A stretch of 37,105 nt of DNA from RGIG5327 sp045612485 (GTDB taxonomy: Bacteria > Verrucomicrobiota > Lentisphaeria > Victivallales > UBA1829): NCBI GenBank assembly GCA_045612485.1, contig JAZKZE010000009.1:1-37105 (forward strand). The letters run 5' to 3'. Both the position numbers and the translations under genes were made by a program. This document shows, in pieces, positions 16,091-23,639 of the stretch (positions within the stretch are counted from its first letter, which is position 1; every line of letters starts with the position of its first letter). The notes beneath the pieces were generated by a model. The model ran no database searches, had not been told where the DNA came from, and saw only the letters and a program-made list of their open reading frames with translations.

Positions 16091-17662
16091 TCAGGAAAAC
16101 GTGATGGGACAGGCAAATACACTTCTGAAAAAGTCTTTGTCTGCTTCCGGAATAAAACCGGCAAGAAGAGTGAATTTATCCGGACAGTGTACTGTGATCC
16201 TGTCATTTTTCACCTTTATGACAATATTTTCCGCCGTTGCAGCTGTAAGGGACAACGCGCAGGAAATACGCAGGATCGCCGCAAGTTTATTGATAATGGA
16301 TCTTTCCTGCCCCTGAAGTGCGGCAAATTCTGTATGCTGCGGCCTTGGGAAACTCTTTCTGTGATAACGTACGGTCAATGCTGTAAGGGCGCGGTCTTCC
16401 GCAGACAGCCCGGGGATCTGGGTATTGCTGATGAGATAGGCTGAGTGTTTGTGATATGCCTGATTATTGATGAAAAGACCGCATTTATACAGCATGGAGG
16501 CGGTATACAGTATCCTCCGTTCCCGTTCCCCCAGTCCATGAAGTTTTTCCAGCTGATGAAACAGACGGGACGCAAAGGCTGCTGTACGCAAAGTGCCGTC
16601 ATCCATACAGCGGTATTTTACAGCGGTGCGGGCAATGATCGCCCGCATCTGATCTTCAAAGGAACTTTTCTTATTCTGTTCCCGTCCCTGTTCCTCTTCA
16701 ATAAAATCCTTGAGAAGAAGATATTTTGTGGAGGTCATGGGAATGAAAAGTTTATCCGCATTGGTGATATGAAACAGATTATCCAGGATCACACAGCTGG
16801 GAATGATCATTTCTGCAAGTTCCGCCGAAAGAAGATATTTTTCGCAAAGCTGATTTGTGGAGGAGAGACTGATCTGCTGATAAAGGAGCATGAATTCATT
16901 TTTATCATAGGTGGAAAATGGCTGTTTTTCAGGAGAACAGCCTTTTTCTTTCCTCTGAAGATCAAGAAGGGGGAGAAGTCCCCGGACGGAACTGCCCAGT
17001 ACGATCAGGGTGGAGGCTTCCAGATCGGAAGAAATATGCTCCAGTTCCCGGAATGATTTATTGATAATATCTGCAAGATACTGTTTTTTTGCCGCAGGGG
17101 AGATCGTTCCGGGAGTAAGTTCCAATGCCCGTAATGTACCCACCTTCAACGTTTCTGTGAAAAGCATCTTTCCTTTTTCATATCCGCTGATCTGACAGGC
17201 CCCTGTACCAATATCCGCTATCATGGTCTTTTCCCGGCGGAAAGGGAGATTTTCCTCTTTTTCATCCGCTACGGCAAGAAAGTCCAGTCTGGCTTCGTCG
17301 GAGCCTTCCAGAATACTCAGGGATATACCGGTTGCATGAAAGATCCTTTCAATAAAGATCTCCGCATTTTCCGCCTCCCTTACCGCACTTGTGGCGATGG
17401 CACGGCAACGGACAACACAATATTCCTGCATCTTCTTTCTGTAATTATTCAGTATTCCGCAGAGCAGTCTTATGGAATCTTCGCTGATCCTTGCATGCCG
17501 GAATACTTCCGAACCCAGAGGTACCGGCATTTCCAGTTCTTCCAGAGGTGTAAAGGAGCCGGACGAAAAATTTACCTCCGCAATAAGCATCCTTGCCGAA
17601 TGGGCTCCTATATCAATGACCGCCGCCGGAAGTTTTCTGTTTTTTTCTTTCTGAAGAGCCAT
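16091..17662 (-). CDS. ppx: Exopolyphosphatase / guanosine pentaphosphatase family (Ppx/GppA)
   Basis: A 523-residue member of the ASKHA phosphatase family, with a length typical of forms with a C-terminal HD-like domain. The first phosphate loop reads AAVIDIGAHSARMLIAEV (the usual DIGSNS is altered to DIGAHS), and the second is IADIGTGACQISGYE. The HD-like region includes YHKHSAYLI and TVRYHRKSFP. It releases terminal phosphate from polyphosphate or converts pppGpp; the two activities cannot be told apart here, though pairing with ppk favours polyphosphate. GGAGGAGG precedes the ATG. It lies between the ROK kinase gene (33-bp gap) and ppk. Confidence 0.93.
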   Translation of the reverse strand: MALQKEKNRKLPAAVIDIGAHSARMLIAEVNFSSGSFTPLEELEMPVPLGSEVFRHARISEDSIRLLCGILNNYRKKMQEYCVVRCRAIATSAVREAENAEIFIERIFHATGISLSILEGSDEARLDFLAVADEKEENLPFRREKTMIADIGTGACQISGYEKGKMLFTETLKVGTLRALELTPGTISPAAKKQYLADIINKSFRELEHISSDLEASTLIVLGSSVRGLLPLLDLQRKEKGCSPEKQPFSTYDKNEFMLLYQQISLSSTNQLCEKYLLSAELAEMIIPSCVILDNLFHITNADKLFIPMTSTKYLLLKDFIEEEQGREQNKKSSFEDQMRAIIARTAVKYRCMDDGTLRTAAFASRLFHQLEKLHGLGERERRILYTASMLYKCGLFINNQAYHKHSAYLISNTQIPGLSAEDRALTALTVRYHRKSFPRPQHTEFAALQGQERSIINKLAAILRISCALSLTAATAENIVIKVKNDRITVHCPDKFTLLAGFIPEADKDFFRSVFACPITFS

Positions 17663-17695
17663 AAGAAACGTCCTCCTCCCCCTGCTTCCTTCTGA

Positions 17696-18679
17696 TTACA
17701 CATTACCTTCATTTGCGGCGTAAATGGCGGCCCCCAGTGCCACCGCATCATCCCCGTGACCGGAAAGCAGAAGTTTGACCTTTGAAGGATCCATACCGAA
17801 AAGATGTTTTTCAAAACTTTTTCTGAAAACCGGGAGGATCTCTTTTCCCATGGAGGCAACGACTCCGCCACCAAGTACAATACATTCCGGTGCGACAGCA
17901 GCACATATATTTGCCGCTGCGATCCCCAGCATCATCGACCCCTTATCCACCGCTGCCCGTACTGCATTATCTCCGTCAGCATAGGCTTTTTTCAGATGTT
18001 TACTTTTGATATTTGTACTTTTACTGTTGAATTTATCCGGCGGAAGAAGGGAGGCTCCACCATATTTTTTCCTGTACTTATGGATCGCTTTCACAAAGGC
18101 GATCTTGCTGCAATAGGCTTCCGCGCACCCTTTGTGGCCGCATCCACATACTCTTCCGCCTTTGCGGATGATCATGTGACCGAATTCCCCGGCAAGCCCC
18201 TCTTTCCCCACATGGAGTTTTCCATTCAGCACCAGACCGCCGCCCAGACCTGTTCCGATAAAAAATCCGGCAGCATTACGGCATCCTGCGGCACAACCAT
18301 TGACTGTTTCACTTAAAAGTCCCAGATTGCCGTCATTGCCCAGATAGACTTCCCTTTTGATCAGTTTACGGAAAAGTTCCTTCATGGAAAATTTTTTAAC
18401 AGAAAGATTTGTTGCAAAAAGCGAGTCTCCTGTTTCCGGATCCACCGGGGAGGGGACGGCAAGCCCGATCCTGTCCGCATCGGAAAGAGCCAGCCCGAGT
18501 TCTGCAAGAGCAAGTTTTCCCGTTTCAATGAGGGCAAGAGCCAGTTCTTCCGCATTCACATTGGCGGGAGTGGGAGTTTTCGCCCTGCTGAGGATCTTGA
18601 AATCTTTATCTGCAACAACAGCATAGATCTTGCTTCCGCCCAGATCTATCCCCAAAAAAAGTCCATCATTTTTTTTCAT
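17696..18679 (-). CDS. ROK family sugar kinase (glucokinase-like)
   Basis: A 327-residue ROK kinase. The ATP phosphate motif GIDLGGSKI is at 10-18, the sugar-binding block includes VPSPVDPETG and YLGNDGNLG, the GTGLGGGLVL motif binds phosphate, and the EFGH plus zinc-binding CGCGHKGCAE are intact, so unlike the ROK protein at 5184 it should be catalytic. There is no DNA-binding domain. I start it at the ATG at 18679 rather than an in-frame TTG at 18715. It is the first gene of the ppx-ppk-polB operon. That position raises the possibility of polyphosphate as phosphate donor (some ROK glucokinases use it), but no diagnostic motif for this was recognised. Confidence 0.88.
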   Translation of the reverse strand: MKKNDGLFLGIDLGGSKIYAVVADKDFKILSRAKTPTPANVNAEELALALIETGKLALAELGLALSDADRIGLAVPSPVDPETGDSLFATNLSVKKFSMKELFRKLIKREVYLGNDGNLGLLSETVNGCAAGCRNAAGFFIGTGLGGGLVLNGKLHVGKEGLAGEFGHMIIRKGGRVCGCGHKGCAEAYCSKIAFVKAIHKYRKKYGGASLLPPDKFNSKSTNIKSKHLKKAYADGDNAVRAAVDKGSMMLGIAAANICAAVAPECIVLGGGVVASMGKEILPVFRKSFEKHLFGMDPSKVKLLLSGHGDDAVALGAAIYAANEGNV

Positions 18680-18734
18680 GGCACTTATCCCCGTCTTTCC
18701 GTTTTCACTGTACAATAATCTTCTCTTCTTCTGT

Positions 18735-18763
18735 ACAATAGCATAAAATATAAAAATTTTCCA
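18735..18763 (-). promoter_or_regulatory. Promoter of the ROK kinase-ppx-ppk-polB operon, with a repeated TATTGTACAG
   Basis: On the minus strand TGGAAA (18763-18758), 17 bp, TATTGT (18740-18735), with an extended TGC before the -10. The -10 is part of TATTGTACAG, which recurs exactly 23 bp downstream (18717-18708). This looks like two sites for one regulator, or simply a duplication. Confidence 0.5.
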
Positions 18764-18797
18764 GTTTTTTACGATTCTTTTCTCAAATTACCCCTCT

Positions 18798-19736
18798 TTA
18801 CAACCCTTCCTTTTTTATGTTGAACAGCATCCCGATGACAAGATCTGATGCAAGAGCAATACTTTTGCCGCTGATCCTTTCCAGGGAATCTTCCGGCGTG
18901 TGCCAGAATACATTATCCGGACCGTAGGAAAAATCAATGAGGTCGATGGAAGGGATTCCTTTCTCCATAAAAGGAACATGGTCATCCAGCATTTCCCCGG
19001 CAAATTTTCCTGTAAAGGAACTTTTCTTCAGGTAAGAAGCACTTTTTTCCAGCAGAGAAACAAGTTTGGGGTGGGAATTACGGGGTGGGGTGATGCAAAG
19101 ATCCTTATCTCCTATCATATCCAGAAGGATCATTGCTCTGCACCTGCTTTTGTTCTTATGCAGATTTTCCGCATGATATTTACTGCCGTGCAGTCCGTCA
19201 TTTTCCCCGTATTCCACAAGGCACTCCTCCCCGTCAAAGAATACAAGACGGAGGGTATAAGGCAGTTTTATACCGCATTTTGCAATATTTTCCGCTATCA
19301 GGAGAAGGGCGGATACTCCGCTTGCCCCGTCATTGGCTCCCGGAAAAGCAAAGGAGGAAAATCTTTTGGTATCATAGTGGGCTCCGGTAATGACATGATC
19401 TGGACTGCTGCCGGGGATTTCGGCAATGATATTGCAGAATGGCAGAGTACCGTTTGGTGTCATCCGGGTAAATTCTTCCGTTGTAACTGTGACTCCCGGG
19501 ATCTCTTTCAGGGTCTTTATGATCCAGGTCCTGTACGTTCGGATCGCATCTGAACCGGAATATCTGTCACCGAAAGAAACGCTTTTGGCTGTATAAAATT
19601 CCGCTTTTTCCGCATCACAGGGTGGGACTTTGTCCGGAATGGAAAATTTTTCCGGAATACAGCCTGCCGGCAGAAGCAGGAAAACGAGAGTGAATATACA
19701 TCCGGCAAAAGTTTTTTTACTGAAAAACAAGTTCAT
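18798..19736 (-). CDS. M28 family lipoprotein resembling glutaminyl-peptide cyclotransferase
   Basis: A 312-residue predicted lipoprotein with the lipobox LPAGC (Cys26 would be lipidated). Metal-site motifs of the M28 fold are GAHYDTK (118-124), GANDGASG (133-140), FDGEE (167-171), and VFWHTPEDS (276-284). The pieces DGLHGSKYHAENL and DDHVPFMEKGIPSIDLI closely follow the mammalian and bacterial glutaminyl cyclase pattern, which cyclises N-terminal Gln to pyroglutamate, rather than aminopeptidases that have two metals. Location at the cell envelope is implied by the lipobox. AAGGA precedes the start. Activity (cyclase or peptidase) remains open. Confidence 0.85.
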   Translation of the reverse strand: MNLFFSKKTFAGCIFTLVFLLLPAGCIPEKFSIPDKVPPCDAEKAEFYTAKSVSFGDRYSGSDAIRTYRTWIIKTLKEIPGVTVTTEEFTRMTPNGTLPFCNIIAEIPGSSPDHVITGAHYDTKRFSSFAFPGANDGASGVSALLLIAENIAKCGIKLPYTLRLVFFDGEECLVEYGENDGLHGSKYHAENLHKNKSRCRAMILLDMIGDKDLCITPPRNSHPKLVSLLEKSASYLKKSSFTGKFAGEMLDDHVPFMEKGIPSIDLIDFSYGPDNVFWHTPEDSLERISGKSIALASDLVIGMLFNIKKEGL

Positions 19737-19772
19737 TTTTTATATATCCTTATGATTTTATCACGCCAATGT

Positions 19773-19801
19773 ACAATAGTTCCGCCGGAAGCAAAAGTCA
19801 A
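19773..19801 (-). promoter_or_regulatory. Promoter of the M28 lipoprotein gene
   Basis: TTGACT (19801-19796), 17 bp, TATTGT (19778-19773) on the minus strand. The -10 region TATTGTACA matches that of the ROK kinase operon. Confidence 0.6.
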
Positions 19802-19871
19802 ATATAAGTACAGGAAAAAATACATAAACATGACGCCGAAACCGGATAAAACGCTTCTTTTTCATTTTTCA

Positions 19872-19929
19872 AGAGAAAAAATTGATTTTTTTTACAGAAA
19901 ATTTTCACAGCTGTCCCATAAAATCATGG
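19872..19929 (-). repeat. Dispersed element, partial inverted copy C (upstream of M28 gene)
   Basis: Read on the minus strand, TTATGGGACAGCTGTG (19921-19906) differs from copies A and B by one base. It is followed, as in copy B, by a T/A-rich stretch with the TTTTCTGTAAAAAAAA block in the opposite sense. It lies upstream of the M28 promoter and points the same way as that gene. Confidence 0.7.
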
Positions 19930-19949
19930 AAAAAAGAGAAATGTTTGGT

Positions 19950-20110
19950 TGCCTGGCGAGGCGGTTGCCGCCGAGCGCGCAGTGGATGTGCGAATGAACC
20001 GCAGGGCAATCGCCTTGCGGACGCTCACAAGGAATTGTGAGCGTATGAGCCAGCAGCGAGCATTAAGCCGCGAGAGAATGAGGGCGTTTTTTGCCCGAAT
20101 GAACGCAGGC
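19950..20110. other. GC-rich block with a run of hairpins, non-coding candidate
   Basis: The base composition jumps in otherwise AT-rich DNA. Successive stems are visible: GGCGGttgCCGCC near 19968-19980, CCGCAGGGC/GCCTTGCGG around an AATC loop near 20000-20021, ACGCTCACAA/TTGTGAGCGT around GGAA near 20020-20043, and GGGCG..CGCCC-like pairing near 20083-20096. Short phrases such as GCGAATGAACCGC recur in degenerate form. A reading frame at 19949-20263 crosses it but looks unlike a protein gene. It may be a structured RNA or a palindromic repeat element. Confidence 0.55.
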
Positions 20111-20264
20111 GCATATATATATGGAAAAAGAAACTGCCGCATTACGAAAGAGTTTGACTGCACAAAAGGAAAAAGTGAGGGGGAGAGGGGAGTGAAAAAA
20201 GCAAAATGCGTTTGGGGCTCTCTCCTGAAGGTTGCCCAAAACAGGATAAAGAAGTATTTTTGAA

Positions 20265-20375
20265 AAAATCTGACAAAATCACTTTTTTAAAAATCAATTT
20301 TCTCCCGTTCAAACCCAAGGGAAATACCCGTTTTTTGAAAAATTATGGGATAGCTGTGTTTTTTTTACAGAAAAT
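20265..20375 (+). repeat. Dispersed ~110-bp element, copy B (upstream of mraY)
   Basis: It matches copy A (4701-4812) over its whole length, with the exact block TTATGGGATAGCTGTG at 20343-20358. It ends about 25 bp before the mraY promoter and forms an inverted pair with copy C across the GC-rich block. Confidence 0.85.
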
Positions 20376-20400
20376 TTTTTAAAAAGAAACAGAATCAGAG

Positions 20401-20430
20401 TTGAAATTCTCTGAATTTGTGCAATATTGT
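20401..20430 (+). promoter_or_regulatory. Likely promoter of mraY-ispF
   Basis: TTGAAA (20401-20406), 18 bp, TATTGT (20425-20430), about 50 bp before the mraY start codon. Confidence 0.5.
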
Positions 20431-20480
20431 GAAACAATTATTTCATAAAAAGGGAAAAACGGGAAAAAGGGCGGAAAAAG

Positions 20481-21584
20481 ATGATCCACTATTACATCAC
20501 TCATTTTGTAACAAATTTCAAAGATACCCCTTTACGGCTGGTTGACTATGTATCTTTCCGGGCGGGGGCTGCTGCCATGACTGCATTTCTCCTTGTCCTG
20601 TTTTTCGGACCTTTTACCGTAAGAATGTTGAAAAAACTCAATGCCGTTGCCGCAGACAGGTACAAAGATGTGGATCCCGAACTTGTGAATAAACTGAAAA
20701 GCAAAACCCCCAGTATGGGCGGGATCCTTATCGTGGCAAGTATTACCGTTTCCCTGTTATTGTGGGGGGATCTTACCAATGCCCTGCTTCAGATCTTTCT
20801 TGCCGCCACTCTGGGGTTTGCTCTTCTGGGGTTCCTGGATGATTATGCAAAGACTGCTCTTCAGAAAAGCGGCGGGATCTCCGGCAAATGCAAAATGCTT
20901 TTCCAGATCCTTATTACTCTCGTATCCCTTTATTTCTTCAACCAGTTGAGTGAAACCGGCGATATTTTGCAGGATCTTTACGTTCCTTTTATCAAAGAAC
21001 CGGTTTACATCATGCCCCTTTGGATAGCTTTTGTATTCGGCGTGCTTGTGGTAGTGGGATCATCCAATGCAGTCAATCTTACAGACGGAAAAGACGGTCT
21101 TGCGGTAGGGTGTGTCACATTCTGTACACTTGCTTATACAGCCTTTGCCTATATGACAGGACACAAGATCTTTGCGGATTATCTCAGTCTGAAATATATC
21201 CAGGGGGCAGGGGAAATTGCCGTATTCGGTTGTGCCATTGCGGGAAGCTGTATCGGTTTTCTGTGGCATAACTGTCATCCGGCATCCATGTTTATGGGAG
21301 ATACCGGAAGTCTTGCTCTGGGCGGAGCCGTGGGACTTATTGCTGTACTGGTAAAACAGGAGATCCTGCTTCTTCTGGTAGGCTGGGTCTTTGTGATGGA
21401 GGCTGGTTCTGTGATGCTTCAGGTGGCAAGTTTCAAATTTACCGGAAAACGGATCTTCTTATGTTCCCCCATCCACCACCATTTTGAGAAGAAGGGGTGG
21501 CCGGAAACGCAGATCGTGGTACGGTTCTGGATCATTGCCGGAGTATGCGCTCTTCTGGGGCTTGCCACATTGAAACTGCGCTGA
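20481..21584 (+). CDS. mraY: Phospho-N-acetylmuramoyl-pentapeptide transferase
   Basis: A 367-residue membrane enzyme that makes lipid I in peptidoglycan synthesis from UDP-MurNAc-pentapeptide and undecaprenyl phosphate. Signature blocks are KTPSMGGILIV, GFLDDYAK with the aspartates thought to bind Mg, SNAVNLTDGKDGLAVG, FMGDTGSLALGG, and the C-terminal PIHHHFEKKGWPE loop that is specific to MraY among the family. About ten membrane segments are present. It is normally in the dcw cell-division cluster; here it stands alone with ispF. The ATG follows GGGCGGAAAAAG. Confidence 0.97.
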   Translation: MIHYYITHFVTNFKDTPLRLVDYVSFRAGAAAMTAFLLVLFFGPFTVRMLKKLNAVAADRYKDVDPELVNKLKSKTPSMGGILIVASITVSLLLWGDLTNALLQIFLAATLGFALLGFLDDYAKTALQKSGGISGKCKMLFQILITLVSLYFFNQLSETGDILQDLYVPFIKEPVYIMPLWIAFVFGVLVVVGSSNAVNLTDGKDGLAVGCVTFCTLAYTAFAYMTGHKIFADYLSLKYIQGAGEIAVFGCAIAGSCIGFLWHNCHPASMFMGDTGSLALGGAVGLIAVLVKQEILLLLVGWVFVMEAGSVMLQVASFKFTGKRIFLCSPIHHHFEKKGWPETQIVVRFWIIAGVCALLGLATLKLR

Positions 21585-21604
21585 TATAAAGGAAAAGGGA
21601 ATTT

Positions 21605-22087
21605 ATGGAGGAAATTCGTATCGGGCACGGGTGGGATGTCCACCGTTTTACAGAAGAGCGTCCCCTTATTCTCTGCGGAGTAAAGATCCCTCACTCTCAC
21701 GGACTTCTGGGACACAGTGATGCAGATGCGCCTGTGCATGCCCTTATTGATGCCCTTCTGGGGGCATTGGCTCTGGGGGACATCGGTACTTTTTATCCGG
21801 ATACAGATCCCGCTTACAAGGGGGCGGACAGTATGCAATTACTGGAAAAAACTTTACAGATGCCTCCTTTTCCTCAGTGGGAGATCATCAATATTGATCT
21901 GAATATCATTACCCAGAAACCCAAGATGCTCCCCCATATTCCGGCAATGAAAGAAAATCTTGCCAGAGTTCTCTCTCTGGATCTTTCCCGTATTTCCATC
22001 AAAGCCAAGACCAATGAAAAATTAGGATATATCGGTGAAGGGGAGGCACTGGAAAGTTCCGCAGTTGTCCTTCTGCGGAAAAGATAA
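21605..22087 (+). CDS. ispF: 2-C-methyl-D-erythritol 2,4-cyclodiphosphate synthase
   Basis: A 160-residue IspF of usual length, catalysing the cyclisation step of the MEP isoprenoid pathway. The N-terminal IRIGHGWDVHRF carries the zinc-binding Asp11 and His13, and GHSDADAPVHALIDALLGALALGDIG includes the third metal His. The end shows IKAKTNEKLGYIGEGEA, which binds the cytidine ligand. It follows mraY by 20 bp, so both are probably co-transcribed: IspF ultimately supplies the undecaprenyl carrier that MraY uses. Confidence 0.97.
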   Translation: MEEIRIGHGWDVHRFTEERPLILCGVKIPHSHGLLGHSDADAPVHALIDALLGALALGDIGTFYPDTDPAYKGADSMQLLEKTLQMPPFPQWEIINIDLNIITQKPKMLPHIPAMKENLARVLSLDLSRISIKAKTNEKLGYIGEGEALESSAVVLLRKR

Positions 22088-22091
22088 TTTT

Positions 22092-23456
22092 TCAGTTTAA
22101 AAGGGAATGTTTTTCCTGTTCAAACAGGATTTTTTTCTGCAATTTTTTTATGGGGATCTCCCGCAGATTTTTTCCTTCCTGCAATGCCAGAGCCGCGGCA
22201 TATCCGGCAGCTTCGCCCAGCCGGATAAGCGTCCTTGACAGCCGGCAGCTTGAGGCTGCAAGGCAGGAAAAACCACCGATCCTACCGGAAACAAGAAGAT
22301 TATCCACGCCTTCCGGCAGCAGACACCGGTACGGTATCCCATAGGCACTCACTTTCTTTCCCGTTCCCTTTGAGCCGTGGAAATCAATATTGTGATCTGC
22401 TATAACGATCATATCCTTATGGGATTGTCCGGCAAGTCCGGCAAGAATATCATTTTCATTAAGCATATAATCACATTGTATGCGGAAGGTTTCCCGGATA
22501 CCGGGGGAGGAAAAGATCTTTACGATCTCATGATTTCTTCCCCATGCGTAATTTTGCTGCACATAATTCCAGAACGCACGGACACGTCTTTCACATTCGG
22601 CAAGAGCGGCAGTTCTGTCCATGATGAAAAACTCTGCTCCTGTCATTGTAGGGAGCATATTGCAGCAATAATCTCCGTTGGGATATTCGGTTGCCACCAT
22701 ACAGCCTTTTCGGGGAGTTCCGTCAAATGGGTCGATTCCCGGAACAGCTTTTTTCCGCACTCGGAAGAGCATGGTTACGCCGTTGAGATCATGGATACGG
22801 GCTTCTTCAGGAGCATCTTCCTCTCCGAATTGACTTTTACTGTCCCTGCCCATGAAAAATCTGCATTTGGACGCAGACAATATTCCGCAGTTGTCGATCC
22901 AGAGCTTTGCCCGGATCTCCCTTCCGTCGGAAAGAACGACTTTTTCTATGAAGGAATCCTGTAGAACGATACGGGTGCAGGCTGTGGAAGTAATGACCTT
23001 GCAATACGCTTTTTCCAGCATTTTCATAACACAGGAATGAAGGATCTCCGGTTCAAAAATAATTCCATTCCAGAGATCCTGAGAGAAGGCACCCCCGTAA
23101 ACAAAACCTTTTTTCAAAGTATCCTGATAGGAGAGAAGAGGATCGATCTTATACAATCCGCCGGGAAAATTTTTTTTTGCCGGATCAGGGAGGCAGAAAT
23201 GCATGGCATTATGATAGATCCCGCATCCGCCGGGGATCTCCCGCATCATTTTATACAGTTCTTCAGGAAGCCCGTATGCACATCCTGTCACCGGCTCCCA
23301 GCAGTTTACTCCGCATACGGTGGAGTTTCCGCCAAGTATGGATTCTTTTTCCACAAGAACAGTTCTGAATCCGCTTTGCGCTGCCCGCAAGGCGGCGGAA
23401 TATCCGCCGGAACCTCCGCCGACCACACAAATATCTGTTTCGTAAAACTGTTCCAT
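22092..23456 (-). CDS. FAD-dependent oxidoreductase (FAD_oxidored family)
   Basis: A 454-residue flavoprotein of the FAD_oxidored (PF12831) type. The FAD motif CVVGGGSGGYSAALRAAQ lies near residues 8-25, then VLVEKESILGGNSTVCGVNCWEP, and the C-terminal FAD contact RIGGFSCLAASSCRLS. I start at the ATG at 23456 (AGGAG before it) rather than at the upstream in-frame 23510, which overlaps the promoter. Such proteins are abundant in carbohydrate-degrading bacteria, often as secreted or cytosolic sugar/uronate oxidoreductases; no signal peptide is seen. Its stop lies 4 bp from that of ispF, which converges on it. A divergent SDR gene is 183 bp away and may work on the same substrate. Confidence 0.85.
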   Translation of the reverse strand: MEQFYETDICVVGGGSGGYSAALRAAQSGFRTVLVEKESILGGNSTVCGVNCWEPVTGCAYGLPEELYKMMREIPGGCGIYHNAMHFCLPDPAKKNFPGGLYKIDPLLSYQDTLKKGFVYGGAFSQDLWNGIIFEPEILHSCVMKMLEKAYCKVITSTACTRIVLQDSFIEKVVLSDGREIRAKLWIDNCGILSASKCRFFMGRDSKSQFGEEDAPEEARIHDLNGVTMLFRVRKKAVPGIDPFDGTPRKGCMVATEYPNGDYCCNMLPTMTGAEFFIMDRTAALAECERRVRAFWNYVQQNYAWGRNHEIVKIFSSPGIRETFRIQCDYMLNENDILAGLAGQSHKDMIVIADHNIDFHGSKGTGKKVSAYGIPYRCLLPEGVDNLLVSGRIGGFSCLAASSCRLSRTLIRLGEAAGYAAALALQEGKNLREIPIKKLQKKILFEQEKHSLLN

Positions 23457-23481
23457 ATTTTCTCCTGTATCCGGTAAAATT

Positions 23482-23510
23482 AATATAGCAGATGCCGTTT
23501 TTATTTTCAA
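23482..23510 (-). promoter_or_regulatory. Promoter of the FAD oxidoreductase gene
   Basis: TTGAAA (23510-23505), 17 bp, TATATT (23487-23482) on the minus strand; it lies directly before the chosen start, which supports 23456 over 23510. Confidence 0.75.
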
Positions 23511-23527
23511 GGAAAAAATTTTTTAAT

Positions 23528-23556
23528 TTGTATTTTCCTGCGGAGAACTGTATATT
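23528..23556 (+). promoter_or_regulatory. Promoter of the SDR gene
   Basis: TTGTAT (23528-23533), 17 bp, TATATT (23551-23556). It is back to back with the promoter of the flavoprotein gene (18 bp between them), allowing shared control. Confidence 0.6.
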
Positions 23557-23639
23557 ATGTGGAAAATGATGATACGGAATACCATTTCTGGTCATTTTCA
23601 GTTTGAATAATACTGTTTCCAAAACATGAAGGAGAAAAT

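Noticed and set aside
19949..20263. A 104-residue plus-strand ORF in the GC-rich hairpin block
   Set aside because: The translation is Arg-rich and low in structure-like pattern, starts without a clear ribosome site, and crosses several stems and AT-rich repeat DNA. Non-coding is more likely.
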